Of a stretch of DNA of 64,000 nt, positions 25,462 to 34,057 are shown one piece after another (position 1 is the first letter of the stretch; each line of letters opens with the position of its first letter). Under the pieces are notes generated by a model that saw nothing but the letters and a program-made list of their open reading frames with translations, did no database searches and was not told the origin of the DNA. Position numbers and translations under genes: made by a program. Source of the stretch: Microbispora sp. H13382 (GTDB lineage Bacteria > Actinomycetota > Actinomycetes > Streptosporangiales > Streptosporangiaceae); the NCBI RefSeq assembly GCF_014161445.1, contig NZ_JABBXA010000007.1:186001-250000 (forward strand), given 5' to 3'.

Positions 25462-25839
25462 CAGGACCGGCCGGCCGGGCGGCGGCGGCACAGCTGGACC
25501 TCTCATGGGGCCTCGGCAGGGCGGAGCGGGTCGGGGCGCACAGGGAACCATGCGCGACCTTAGCAGCCACATAACACTTCATCCATCTATGTGACGAAGT
25601 GTTATCAGTTGCCGCGTGACTTCTTGACACTGATGGCACAACTACCGCCTAATTCCATCGAAAGTATCAGCGATGCCGTAGAAAGCATCACCTGTCCCGC
25701 CCCGCTGCCTTCAGGCCGGACCGAGCGCTCCGCGTCTCCGCCCGGCAGACGCGACGTCGTCCCGGCCCGGCTCGTCACCGGTCCGCGGAGGCGGAGCCGC
25801 CCCGGGCGCGAACGGGACGTCGTCACCGATAGGGGAACC
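25462..25839 (+). other. Leader region upstream of the small laccase gene
   Basis: No gene is supported here. It contains an inverted repeat (25571-25605) in a short low-GC patch and a TTGACA hexamer at 25624-25629 with an imperfect -10 (CCTAAT at 25648). Read through in the laccase frame it is open from 25591, but the protein before 25840 has no Tat motif or family similarity. Confidence 0.4.
25571..25605. promoter_or_regulatory. Inverted repeat, possible operator of the laccase gene
   Basis: ATAACACTTC and GAAGTGTTAT are exact reverse complements separated by 15 bases, in an AT-rich patch 19 bases upstream of a TTGACA -35-like hexamer. It could be a two-half-site operator for a dimeric or tetrameric regulator. 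Confidence 0.5.
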
Positions 25840-26844
25840 ATGACCGAGGTAGGCAGGGGCATGGGCCGGAGCCAGTTCTCCCGGCGCGCCTTCACCACGG
25901 CCGCGACCGCCGCCGCGTTCGCCCCGCTGGTCATGTCGGGCCAGGCAAGCGCGGCGCCCGTGGACAAGACCGCGACCGCACCGACCGGCGTGCTCCCGCG
26001 CCGCATCACCCTCTACGCGGAGAACCTGCCGAACGGCGAGATGGGTTACGGCCTGGAGCCGGGTAAGGCGACGATCCCCGGACCGCTCATCGAGATGGTC
26101 GAGGGCGAGACCCTCGAAATCGAACTGGTCAACAACTCGGACGTGACCGCGAGCCTCCACGTCCACGGCGTGGACTACGAGGTGACCAGCGACGGCACGC
26201 GCATGAACGACAGCGTGGTGGAGCCGGGAGGCCGGCGCACCTACGTCTGGCGCACCCATGCGCAGGGCCGCCGATCCGGCGGGACCATCGAGCCCGGCAG
26301 CGCGGGCTACTGGCACTACCACGACCACGTGGTGGGCTCCGATCACGGTACGGGAGGCATCAAGAAGGGCCTCTACGGGCCGCTGGTGGTCCGCCGGAAG
26401 GGCGACGTGCTGCCGGACAAGACGTTCACCGTCGTCTTCAACGACATGCTGATCAACAACCGCAGAGGGGAAGGGCCGCACTTCCTCGCCAAGATCGGCG
26501 AGCGGGTGGAGTTCATCGTCATCACCCACGGGAGCGCCTTCCACACCTTCCACATCCACGGGCACCGATGGGCCGACAACCGCACCGGCCTGCTGGAAGG
26601 CCCTCAGGACCCGAGCCGGATCATCGACACCAAGACCACCGGCCCGGCCGAGTCGTTCGGCTTCCAGGTGATCGCCGGGGAGCGCGTCGGCCCGGGGGCG
26701 TGGATGTACCACTGCCATGTCCAGAGCCACTCCGACATGGGAATGGTCGGGGTGTTCATGGTGGCCGACGAGAAGGGCAACGTTCCCGGCCACGACATGG
26801 GCGGCATGACCCACAATCCCGACATGGGCACCATGCCGCACTGA
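25840..26844 (+). CDS. Two-domain multicopper oxidase (small laccase), Tat-exported
   Basis: 334-residue oxidase that couples one-electron oxidation of phenols or metal ions to O2 reduction. The N-terminus has a twin-arginine signal ([18 protein letters not shown], about 12-29) ending near QASAAP. All copper-binding His clusters are present: [24 protein letters not shown] and [13 protein letters not shown] (type 1 site with Cys and Met). The length and two cupredoxin domains match the trimeric small laccases of Streptomyces. The C-terminus is Met/His-rich ([18 protein letters not shown]), which may help load copper. ATG 25840 is chosen for the Tat motif; ATG 25861 is also possible. A strong terminator follows. 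Confidence 0.93.
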   Translation: MTEVGRGMGRSQFSRRAFTTAATAAAFAPLVMSGQASAAPVDKTATAPTGVLPRRITLYAENLPNGEMGYGLEPGKATIPGPLIEMVEGETLEIELVNNSDVTASLHVHGVDYEVTSDGTRMNDSVVEPGGRRTYVWRTHAQGRRSGGTIEPGSAGYWHYHDHVVGSDHGTGGIKKGLYGPLVVRRKGDVLPDKTFTVVFNDMLINNRRGEGPHFLAKIGERVEFIVITHGSAFHTFHIHGHRWADNRTGLLEGPQDPSRIIDTKTTGPAESFGFQVIAGERVGPGAWMYHCHVQSHSDMGMVGVFMVADEKGNVPGHDMGGMTHNPDMGTMPH

Positions 26845-26866
26845 TCCCGTCCCGCCCTCGTAGGCG

Positions 26867-26901
26867 CCGGGCGGGCCCGTTCGCGACGCGGGCCCGCCCG
26901 G
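26867..26901. terminator. Hairpin terminator after the laccase gene
   Basis: CCGGGCGGGCCCG pairs perfectly with CGGGCCCGCCCGG over a 9-base loop, 22 bases after the stop codon. Confidence 0.8.
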
Positions 26902-26959
26902 TCGCCCGCGGGGGCGGGACGCCCGTGCCGCCGGACGGCGAGGTCAGTAGCCTGCGGCC

Positions 26960-27682
26960 ATGAACAGCGACATGGACGAGCGTGGGCAACCGGCTCTCGC
27001 CGCCGCCGCACCTGAGGCGGCTCTCGACTACTACCTGATCACGTCGGAGACGGGCGCCGAGGGAGTCGTCGTCGAGGAGTTCGCCCTGGCCGACGACTTC
27101 AGGACCGTCGGCCTGAACACCGCCGGGTGGACCGCGGCCGACGGCGTGTGGTGGAGTTCGGCGGCCTTCGGGCGCGCGATGCGGGAGGATCCCGGCCTGC
27201 GCGCCCGCGCGCACGCGGTGAGCCGCCCCGAGGCCGAGGCGGCCTACCACGGTCTCGGCGGGGGCGAACTGCCCGGCGAGGCGTGGTTGCGCGCCATGTT
27301 CCACGACTACCGGCTCCTGCCGGACTCGCCTCCCCTGCGCCTCAGCCCGCCGCAGGTTCCCGAGGGGTTCCACGACACGCGGGTCTACCGCGTGCTGTTC
27401 GCCGGCGAGCCCAGCCTTCCCCGCCTCGCGGAGATGGTGACGCTCGCGGCGGAGGCCGGCGACCCGCGGACCAGGGTCGTCGGCACGGGTGCGCTGCGCA
27501 CGGCCTCGGACGTCTTCACCTGGGACGTACGCCGGATCGGGCCCGGTGCCGCCTGCTCCGTCGACCTCACGGCCCATCTGGGGACCACGTCCGACGAGGC
27601 CCTCGGGCCGCTGCTGCGGCGGTTGACGACGGTCATGCGCCACGCGGGACCGGTCCCCGTGACCGTCGAGCGTTTCTCCTGA
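26960..27682 (+). CDS. Hypothetical protein, unrecognised
   Basis: 240-residue acidic, soluble-looking protein with no signal peptide or membrane helix. I recognise no domain. It looks like two parts: residues about 20-115 (ALDYYLITSETGAEGVVVEEF and a Trp-rich VWWSSAAF) and about 130-240 (DTRVYRVLFAGEPSLPRLAEM, ending RHAGPVPVTVERF). Its codon use matches its neighbours, and a start at ATG 26960 follows the laccase terminator by 58 bases. It ends convergent with the kinase gene at 27792. Confidence 0.65.
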   Translation: MNSDMDERGQPALAAAAPEAALDYYLITSETGAEGVVVEEFALADDFRTVGLNTAGWTAADGVWWSSAAFGRAMREDPGLRARAHAVSRPEAEAAYHGLGGGELPGEAWLRAMFHDYRLLPDSPPLRLSPPQVPEGFHDTRVYRVLFAGEPSLPRLAEMVTLAAEAGDPRTRVVGTGALRTASDVFTWDVRRIGPGAACSVDLTAHLGTTSDEALGPLLRRLTTVMRHAGPVPVTVERFS

Positions 27683-27791
27683 ACGCGCAGGCCGTACGGC
27701 GCCGCGGCCGACACCCCGGCCGGCGGCCCGGCCTCGGGGCTACGCCGGCGTTCCCCGCTTGTTCGGTCCCCATCGCGGAGAAGGGAGCCGG

Positions 27792-28550
27792 TCAGGCCAG
27801 GGGCAGCCGGACGACGAAGGCCGCGCCGCCGGTCGGCGACCGCTCGACGTGCACCTGGCCCTCGTGGCCGTACACGATGTTCCGCACGATGGCCAGGCCG
27901 AGGCCGGTTCCGCCGCGGTCGCGGGAGCGGGCGGCGTCGAGACGGGTGAAGCGGTCGAAAACCCGCTCACGGTCCTCCTCCCGGATCCCGTCGCCGTCGT
28001 CGGCGACGACGAGCTCCGCGGTGTCGGCCGTACGCTGGACCTGGACGATCACGCGGGTCCTGGCGTGTCGCTGCGCGTTGTCGAGCAGCTCGGAGAGCAT
28101 CCGCCGGAGCCGGGCGTCCAGGCCGCGGACCACGACCCCGGGGTCGGCCCGCACCTTGACGTCGAGCCTGTCGGTGCGCTGGGCCAGCTCGCTCTGCACG
28201 AGCTGCCCGAGGTCCAGCAGGGCCGGCTCAGTCGGCTGCGCGGCCGCCTGAAGCCGGGCCAGCAGGTAGAGATCGTCGACCAGCGCATGCAGCCGCTCCA
28301 CGTCGTTGAGCGCCCGTTCGAGCAGGTCGTCCACATCGATTTCGCCGGGATGCAGCCGGGCCTCCTCCAGCTGTGCCCGCAGCCCCGCGATCGGGGTGCG
28401 CAGCTCGTGGGACACGTCGGCCTCGAACCGTCGCTGCCAGTCGATGGCCCGATACAGCTTGCCGCACATGCTGTCGATGCCGTGCTTCACGCTGCGCTCC
28501 AGCTCATCGAGTTCGCCAAGGCAGTCACGGAGGTGGCGGAGCGATGTCAT
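27792..28550 (-). CDS. Histidine kinase core lacking a sensor region, orphan
   Basis: 252-residue kinase consisting only of a dimerisation/phosphoacceptor domain (FEADVSHELRTPIAGLRAQL, His about 48) and an ATPase domain (LDNAQRHA N-box, VADDGDGI G1, FDRFTRLDAARS, GGTGLGLAIV G2). No membrane helix or sensor precedes it; the ~35 N-terminal residues are a predicted helix (CLGELDELERSVKHGID). No response-regulator gene is adjacent. It may be a truncated two-component kinase that lost its N-terminal sensor and regulator, or a cytosolic kinase partnered elsewhere. No frameshift upstream shows a missing sensor. Confidence 0.82.
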   Translation of the reverse strand: MTSLRHLRDCLGELDELERSVKHGIDSMCGKLYRAIDWQRRFEADVSHELRTPIAGLRAQLEEARLHPGEIDVDDLLERALNDVERLHALVDDLYLLARLQAAAQPTEPALLDLGQLVQSELAQRTDRLDVKVRADPGVVVRGLDARLRRMLSELLDNAQRHARTRVIVQVQRTADTAELVVADDGDGIREEDRERVFDRFTRLDAARSRDRGGTGLGLAIVRNIVYGHEGQVHVERSPTGGAAFVVRLPLA

Positions 28551-28720
28551 CTCTGTGAGGTTCCCTGACCCGCCCGCGACGATTCCCAGCAGAACCTAAA
28601 ATCGGCACACTCGGTGCTCGTCGTACGAGGGCGCGGGCTGCCGGACCGTTGGGCTCTCGCCGGTGCGGTGACGCCGGTCGACGGGCCGAGCCGCGACGGC
28701 GTCACCCGCGTCCCGCGCGG

Positions 28721-29944
28721 TCACTGCTCGCGCATGCCCCAGGGAGAGCCGTACTCCGTGAGCAGGTCGAGGAAGGGCCGGGGCGGCAGGGCCTCAGGGC
28801 CCAGGACGCCGGCCCCGGACCAGACGCCGGTGGCCATCAGTTCGAGGGCCACGACCGGGTTGACGGCGGTCTGCCAGACCACCGCCTGCGAGCCGTACTC
28901 ACGCATGGACCACTCGTTGTCGACCACGTGATACAGGTAGACCTCGCGCGAGCCGCCGTTCCTGGTGCCCTTGACCCAGGTGCCCGCGCACGTCTTGCCG
29001 CGCATGCGATCCCCGAGGGTCGCCGGGTCGGGCAGGCACGCCGCGACCACGTCACGCGGGGAGACCTTGACGGTGGCGCCGTCCTCGGCGACGACCTGGA
29101 CCGTTTCGGTGCGGTCCAGCCCCAGCAGGTGCAGGGTCCGCAGCGTGTCGATGAACTCCGCGCCCAGCCCGTACTTGAAGGTCACCCGCTCGGCGTCGAC
29201 CCAGCGGGGCACGAGCAGGACCTCCTCGTGCTCCACGTTGACGCACTCCACCGGGCCGATGCCCTCGGGGAAGTCGAACACCTCCGGCTCGCTGAAGGGC
29301 GGGGTGGTGAACCAGCCCCGGCCCGCCTCGTACACGACCGGGGGGTTGAGACACTCCTCGATCGTGGTCCAGATGTTGAAGGACGGCGCGAAGTCGTACC
29401 CGTCGACGGTGAGGTCGGCGCCGTCGCGGATGCCGATCTCCTCGATGTGGTCGAAGAGCTCGTCGGCGGCGTACCGGGCGAAGACGTCCGACAGCCCCGG
29501 CTCCACCCCGATGCCGACCAGCGCGAGCCTGCCCGCCTTCTCCCACTCGGCGGCCATCTCGAACTGGGCGTCCCCCAGCTTGACCCCGCACACCTCGTGC
29601 GGGCGCTCCGGATCGGGCCGCGACAGCGACATCGCCATGTCCAGGTAGTGCGCTCCGGCCGACAGCGCCGCCCGGAACAGCGGCATGACGAACCGCGGGT
29701 CGGTGGCGTTGAGCAGGACGTCGCAGCGGTGCTCGGCCAGCAGCGCCGCCACCGCGGCCTCGTCGCTCGCGTCCACCCGCCGGGCGCTGAAGCGCGCGCC
29801 CGCCTCCCCGAGTGCGGCGACCGCCGCCTCCGCTCGGGACAGGTCGTAGTCGGTCACGACCATGTGGTCGAAGAAGGACCGGCGGGCCGCGATCCGGGTG
29901 ATCGCCGTACCCACACCACCGGCGCCGACAAGCAGAACACGCAT
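28721..29944 (-). CDS. Saccharopine dehydrogenase-like NAD(P)-binding protein
   Basis: 407-residue oxidoreductase. The N-terminal Rossmann domain reads RVLLVGAGGVGTAITRIAA with a second-strand DYDLSRAEAAV. The rest matches the saccharopine dehydrogenase / carboxynorspermidine synthase fold: LLNATDPRFVMPLFRAALSAG, VGIGVEPGLSDVFARYA, and near the end SQAVVWQTAVNPVVALELM. It may act on an amino acid or polyamine-related imine; the substrate is unknown. ATG 29944 follows a GGAAAGGGAG site. It is divergent from a TetR gene whose intergenic region has a near-palindrome, so control by that TetR is likely. Confidence 0.85.
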   Translation of the reverse strand: MRVLLVGAGGVGTAITRIAARRSFFDHMVVTDYDLSRAEAAVAALGEAGARFSARRVDASDEAAVAALLAEHRCDVLLNATDPRFVMPLFRAALSAGAHYLDMAMSLSRPDPERPHEVCGVKLGDAQFEMAAEWEKAGRLALVGIGVEPGLSDVFARYAADELFDHIEEIGIRDGADLTVDGYDFAPSFNIWTTIEECLNPPVVYEAGRGWFTTPPFSEPEVFDFPEGIGPVECVNVEHEEVLLVPRWVDAERVTFKYGLGAEFIDTLRTLHLLGLDRTETVQVVAEDGATVKVSPRDVVAACLPDPATLGDRMRGKTCAGTWVKGTRNGGSREVYLYHVVDNEWSMREYGSQAVVWQTAVNPVVALELMATGVWSGAGVLGPEALPPRPFLDLLTEYGSPWGMREQ

Positions 29945-30010
29945 GACAAAACTCTCCCTTTCCAGGACAAAACGTCTTGGTACGCCCGATCCAACGGCAC
30001 CGTCACTGAT

Positions 30011-30025
30011 AACGTCAATGGCGTT
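30011..30025. promoter_or_regulatory. Possible TetR operator between the divergent genes
   Basis: AACGTCAATGGCGTT is a near-palindrome (AACG.CA.TG.CGTT) centred in the 114-base gap between the saccharopine-dehydrogenase-like gene and tetR, 34 bases before the TetR start. Confidence 0.45.
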
Positions 30026-30058
30026 GGCATAAGCTGCCAGGCGGAGAGGAGGAGCGGC

Positions 30059-30772
30059 GTGCCCAAGCCCGTGGTCCCGGAACCGGCGCGCAGACGGCGC
30101 CGCCCGACGAAGAACGGAGTGGTCCTCTCGGAGGACCTGATCGTACGGACCGCGCTGCGCATGCTGCGCGAGCACGGCTCCGCCGGATTGACCGTACGGC
30201 GGCTCGGCATCGCACTGGGCGCCGACCCCAGCACGCTCTACCGCTACTTCGCCGGAATCGACGACCTGACCCTGGCCATCGGCGACATGCTCATCGGGCG
30301 TGCCATGGCCGGCTGGCGTGGCACCGGCGACTGGCGCGCCGACCTACGCGAACTGGGCCTGCTCATCCACGCCGCCTACCTCGAACACCCCCAGGCCGCC
30401 GTGCTGACCGCCAGCCGCATCAGCGGCAAGTCCCACGAAATCGCGGCCGACGAGGCCATCCTCGGGCTGCTGCGGGGTGCCGGGTTCTCCGACCGTGAGG
30501 CGGTGCGCGTCTACCACACCTTCATCGACATGACGCTGGCCTTCGCCGCGCTGGACGCGGCCTCCCTCGCGCTGCCGGAACAGGCACGCAGGGCGGACGA
30601 GGAGATCTGGCAGGCGACCTACGCCCGCCTCCCCCCGGTCACCCACCCCAACATCGCGGCGGTCGCGCCTCTGCTGATCGCCGACATGAACGACAGCGCC
30701 TACCCCGCCGCCCTGGACATGCTGCTCGACAGCGCCATGTCACGCCTCAACACCGGCTCCGGACACCCCTGA
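30059..30772 (+). CDS. TetR-family transcriptional regulator
   Basis: 237-residue regulator. The HTH is near residues 25-70 (DLIVRTALRMLREHGSAGLT, then VRRLGIALGADPSTLYRYF). The C-terminal domain is of the common TetR_C type with several helices (AYLEHPQAAVLTASRISG, VYHTFIDMTLAF). The GTG at 30059 is chosen for its GAGAGGAGGA site seven bases upstream; an Arg-rich arm precedes the HTH. It is divergent from the saccharopine-dehydrogenase-like gene, its probable target, and convergent with the VOC gene. Confidence 0.87.
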   Translation: MPKPVVPEPARRRRRPTKNGVVLSEDLIVRTALRMLREHGSAGLTVRRLGIALGADPSTLYRYFAGIDDLTLAIGDMLIGRAMAGWRGTGDWRADLRELGLLIHAAYLEHPQAAVLTASRISGKSHEIAADEAILGLLRGAGFSDREAVRVYHTFIDMTLAFAALDAASLALPEQARRADEEIWQATYARLPPVTHPNIAAVAPLLIADMNDSAYPAALDMLLDSAMSRLNTGSGHP

Positions 30773-30825
30773 CCGCAGAGCCGGACGCGCGACGGCCTTG
30801 TGCGCCATCACGTTCGAGGAAGGCA

Positions 30826-31539
30826 CTATCGCGAGGACAGAACGCAGAACTCGTTGCCGTCGGGGTCGGCCATGACCACCCAACCGGCCTCGCCCTGACC
30901 GATGTCGATGCGCTCCGCCCCCAGCGAGATGAGACGCTCGACCTCCGCTTGCTGATCGCCGTCGGCGGATGGAGCGATGTCGAAATGCAGCCGGTTCTTC
31001 CCGTTCTTCGGCATCAGCGGCGGACCACCCCAGGTGATCTTCGGACCGCCGTGCGGCGAGCGGATCGCGGTCTCCTGGTCCTGGTCCCAGACCAACGGCC
31101 AGCCCAGCGCTGCGCTCCAGAAATACCCGACCTCCTGCGAACCGTCGCAGGAGACCGCCCCGATGAATCCGCAGTCGGCGAGGAACTTGTTGTCCGGGCC
31201 GATGACGCAGAACTCGTTGCCTTCGGGGTCCGCGAGCACGACGTGATCGTCCTCCGGGCTCTGCCCGATGTCGATGTGCCGGGCGCCGAGTTCGAGCGCC
31301 CTGGCCACCGTCTGCTGCTGGTTCTCAAGGGATGTGCTCGTCAGATCGAAGTGCGCGCGGTTCTGACCGGACTTCTGCTCCTGGGTCGGCAGGAATCGAA
31401 TCCGGAACCCGGTGTCATCGCTCGGCAGGAGCGCGATGTCATCCTCGGCCGTCTCCCAGCCCAGAACACCGGCCCAGAAGCGCGCGAGACGGAGCGGATC
31501 GTGCGCGTCGAAGCAGAGCGCGACGAGGTGACAGGTCAT
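30826..31539 (-). CDS. Two-domain VOC (glyoxalase/bleomycin-resistance-like) protein
   Basis: 237-residue protein made of two similar halves, each a vicinal-oxygen-chelate fold. Half one has FWAGVLGWETAEDD, NRAHFDLTS and ADPEGNEFCVIG; half two has FWSAALGWPLVWD, NRLHFDIAPS and ADPDGNEFCVLS. The His and Glu of NRAHFD/GNEFCV are the usual metal ligands. Members include glyoxalase I-like isomerases, dioxygenases and drug-binding proteins; the role here is unknown. ATG 31539 has a CGGAG site just upstream; an in-frame TTG at 31557 is the alternative. Confidence 0.87.
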   Translation of the reverse strand: MTCHLVALCFDAHDPLRLARFWAGVLGWETAEDDIALLPSDDTGFRIRFLPTQEQKSGQNRAHFDLTSTSLENQQQTVARALELGARHIDIGQSPEDDHVVLADPEGNEFCVIGPDNKFLADCGFIGAVSCDGSQEVGYFWSAALGWPLVWDQDQETAIRSPHGGPKITWGGPPLMPKNGKNRLHFDIAPSADGDQQAEVERLISLGAERIDIGQGEAGWVVMADPDGNEFCVLSSR

Positions 31540-31905
31540 GCCGCTCCGCACCTCCAATTCGAATGCAAAGCCGTCGGCAGGGCACGTCCTCCGCGCCCAT
31601 AAAGAAGACCAAGGCTAGGCGCTCCGGGACACGCCACGCGAAGCATTTTCCGCAGGGCGATCTCGCCGCGTACGCGTTCCCGATCGCCGTGCCTTCCGCG
31701 CCCGGTCTCCGAGACGAGGCCTGAGCTGGGGCTTGTGGTTCAGCACGTGCCGGCCGTTTCGGAGGTCTCTCGCGTTCCGCCGCAACAGCGGTGGCGTCTC
31801 AGTCGTCCTCCCTGGCAGCCTCCAGGCTTCCCGGCAGCCTCCGGGCGAGGCCTACTGCCGTGCCACGGGCGGCCCGCGCCTCGTCGCCGAGGCGGCCTGA
31901 CGGGC
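31540..31905. other. Gene-free stretch at the left edge of the accessory island
   Basis: No convincing open frame, hairpin or repeat is seen here. Base composition starts to fall compared with the region to the left. Confidence 0.4.
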
Positions 31906-32346
31906 TCACGGCTGTAGGGCGCTCACCCTGCCGGCGTTCCCTGCCGGGTCACCGCGGCTCTCTGAGCGATCCGCCGTCTGCCAGTGGCGCGGGTAGGCCG
32001 GTCGCTGCTCCGGATGCCGGGGCCGCCACCGGTCCAGGTGTGAGCCGGGCTGGGGAGGCCGGCGATCCGAGCGGACCACCGAGGACGCGGGCACGCAGTC
32101 GTACTGCGGGCACGGTGTGGTGAAGCACTGCTTGGGCGAGGGCACGCAGACGCGCCCCGGGCCACAGTTGACCGCCGCACACGGCGATCCGGGACTACAC
32201 GCAGTGGACTCTTGCCCGGCCGGCGCGGCGGCGATGACCGCCCGTGCCGACAGAACTCCCGGCGACTCGTCGGCCCAGGCATCGGCCATGGCGGTTGGCG
32301 ATGTCGCCACGGCCACGCCCACTATCAGGATCAGTTTTCGGAGCAT
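31906..32346 (-). CDS. Small Cys-rich secreted protein
   Basis: 146-residue protein. The ATG at 32346 follows GGGGGAG and yields a signal peptide LRKLILIVGVAVATSPTAMA (residues about 2-21) with cleavage near ADA. The centre has seven Cys spaced as CSPGSPC, VNC, RVC, KQC, TPC, YDC within about 35 residues. This is a pattern seen in short disulfide-rich domains (trypsin-inhibitor-like or follistatin-like) rather than in a family I recognise in bacteria. The C-terminal ~60 residues are Arg/Pro/His-rich and probably disordered. It lies in the lower-GC island; function is unknown. Confidence 0.55.
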   Translation of the reverse strand: MLRKLILIVGVAVATSPTAMADAWADESPGVLSARAVIAAAPAGQESTACSPGSPCAAVNCGPGRVCVPSPKQCFTTPCPQYDCVPASSVVRSDRRPPQPGSHLDRWRPRHPEQRPAYPRHWQTADRSESRGDPAGNAGRVSALQP

Positions 32347-32640
32347 GTCTCCCCCGGCTGTGGTGATCGCTTCTACCCTCGCGATGCTCGCACCGGCCGC
32401 GCCCGCTGACGGCAAAACGGCTCCCAGCAAGTCGCATGACTTGCCGAAAGCCCACGCGGGCGATGACCGGGACTCTGTCGCAGCCCACGAACGCCCATAA
32501 GCGCCCGCCGGTGCCGTACCGAACTGGTGCCGCCTCGACGGACTACCCGAAAGGAATGTAACGAGCGCGAAGAACCTATCGATCTACCTAGTGCACCGTG
32601 TATCGACTATTCCCGCCTCCCGAGGTCGCCGCCGGAGGAT
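32347..32640. other. Gene-free stretch before the TIR-like gene
   Basis: Short overlapping frames only, none with support. It probably contains divergent promoters for the Cys-rich protein and the TIR-like membrane protein. Confidence 0.4.
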
Positions 32641-33750
32641 ATGCCACGTCGTCAAACATCGGAAAAGACGCGGGGTTCGCCTGTGAAACTAATTCTCATC
32701 CGAGTGCGCAGGTCCATCCGACCGCTCTTCGTTCTAATCGTTGTCACACTTGTCACAGTGGCTTTCATATGGATAGATGGAATAAACACCACCTGGGGAA
32801 AAGTAATATTGACGGGCCTTGCCGGGGGAGCTTTCACGCGAATCGCGTTCGATTCCGTCAGGGTACTGAAACTGCTCTTCATTTTCGGCAAGTACTCGAG
32901 ACCGTCGCACACAAAACATTATCGCGACATCCTCGGCCCGCTCATCGGCTCCCAGAAGGAGTACTGTCTTATACTTCGCCCGTTCGGAAGTGATGGCGAA
33001 ATCATCATCCCCCACATTGGACGCATTCCACAGAACGGCATCAGCGCAACATCCACCATGGAACAGGTCATCGCCCGCAAATGCTACAAGCAGCTCGGCT
33101 TCAGAACTTACACAATAGTTGATCAGAACCGACGGCTTGCTCCCCCCGGCCCGGTTTATCTGCGCGCATCGAATGACGAGTGGAAGGTCGCGGCGAAGGA
33201 ACTCATCCTCCGAGCACACACAATCATGTTGGTTGTCTCGCCTCATCAGGATGTTCGCGAATCCCTCTGGTGGGAGCTGAAATGTATCGTCGAACACGAC
33301 CTGAAGACGCGGATGCTCCTGCTGTTACCGCCTCCCAGCCAGGACCACGCGGTGTACACGAACGCGAGGCGGCAGACATGTGTGATCTTGGCGGCTCTGG
33401 ACGACTACCTGTGCTTCAACGATGATCCGGTCGATCTGCACGGCAACGCCAATCCAACTAGACTCAGCGATCGCGTTGAGTATTACGAGAGCAATCTCCC
33501 GCCGTTTCTTCATGCCGTCCAGTTCACACCGAGCCGGGATGAGGATGACGAATCCGAGACGACCTGTTGGTCCATCGAGCCCAATAAATCCGGCGTCCTA
33601 CGCACGAGGGCGACAGTCAAGAACTATGAAGGCGTCATCGAACAAATGCTCACGGCAAACACCCGACGCCTGTCCAAGCTTGGATTCTCATCCCGCTACC
33701 CGTGGCCGCGTGGATACAGATCCGCACCGGATCCGGACCGGAAGATGTGA
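32641..33750 (+). CDS. Membrane protein with a TIR-like cytosolic domain, unrecognised family
   Basis: About 369 residues from ATG 32641 (GGAGG two bases upstream, short spacing); GTG 32683 and upstream GTG 32527 are alternatives. Two membrane helices follow a basic start (PLFVLIVVTLVTVAFIWI and VILTGLAGGAFTRIAF). The cytosolic part reads like a Rossmann/TIR-like fold: YCLILRPFGSDGEIIIP, then a W-x-x-A-A-x-E-L-I-L-R-A-H-T-I-M-L-V-V-S-P-type strand, and ESLWWELKCIV, which resembles the W..EL helix with the catalytic Glu of TIR domains. The gene is clearly lower in GC than its neighbours, with codons rare elsewhere in the window (TTA, ATA, AAA). It was probably acquired. An NADase role in defence is a guess. 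Confidence 0.6.
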   Translation: MPRRQTSEKTRGSPVKLILIRVRRSIRPLFVLIVVTLVTVAFIWIDGINTTWGKVILTGLAGGAFTRIAFDSVRVLKLLFIFGKYSRPSHTKHYRDILGPLIGSQKEYCLILRPFGSDGEIIIPHIGRIPQNGISATSTMEQVIARKCYKQLGFRTYTIVDQNRRLAPPGPVYLRASNDEWKVAAKELILRAHTIMLVVSPHQDVRESLWWELKCIVEHDLKTRMLLLLPPPSQDHAVYTNARRQTCVILAALDDYLCFNDDPVDLHGNANPTRLSDRVEYYESNLPPFLHAVQFTPSRDEDDESETTCWSIEPNKSGVLRTRATVKNYEGVIEQMLTANTRRLSKLGFSSRYPWPRGYRSAPDPDRKM

Positions 33751-33753
33751 AGG

Positions 33754-33901
33754 TGGACCAGTCCGCCTGCAGGGCAGGGATCTAATTGCGCGCGCTCTCC
33801 ACCTGCACGGATTCGCTTTGAATCAACAAGCGACCTGCACGCTTGCGCTCGTTGCCATCGCTTGCCAGCACTTCCCTGAGCCATGTGCCCCGCAGTGCCC
33901 C
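33754..33901. repeat. Decayed copy 1 of the rnpB-end repeat plus flanking att-like sequence
   Basis: A ~148-base stretch, beginning right after the TIR-like gene, is imperfectly repeated at 34686-34836. Its first ~29 bases are a degenerate match (several mismatches) to the 3' end of rnpB at 35460-35487. Both copies then share ACCTGC, AAGCGACCTGC, ATCGCTTGCCAG and ATGTGCCCC..AGTGCCCC. It is best read as an old attachment-site scar. Confidence 0.6.
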
Positions 33902-34057
33902 AGACCCGTCGTGCCTCGAATCCGGCTTCCGCTTCTCGACGAGAGCCAGTCACAATGCGGCGCTGCTCCTGCGTGGTGTCCTACGACGCGATCGACGAGG
34001 GACAGCACGATCACCAGTGAGGCGGATAATCGGCGTCGTCACGCAGCGATTCCGGCC
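33902..34057. other. Short gap without a supported gene
   Basis: Contains only short frames. A 15-codon frame beginning at the ATG near 33955 ends at 34020 and has no recognisable content. Confidence 0.35.

Noticed and set aside
25591..25839. N-terminal extension of the laccase from an upstream start
   Set aside because: The frame is open but the translated part has no similarity to laccases and would bury the Tat signal about 95 residues inside.
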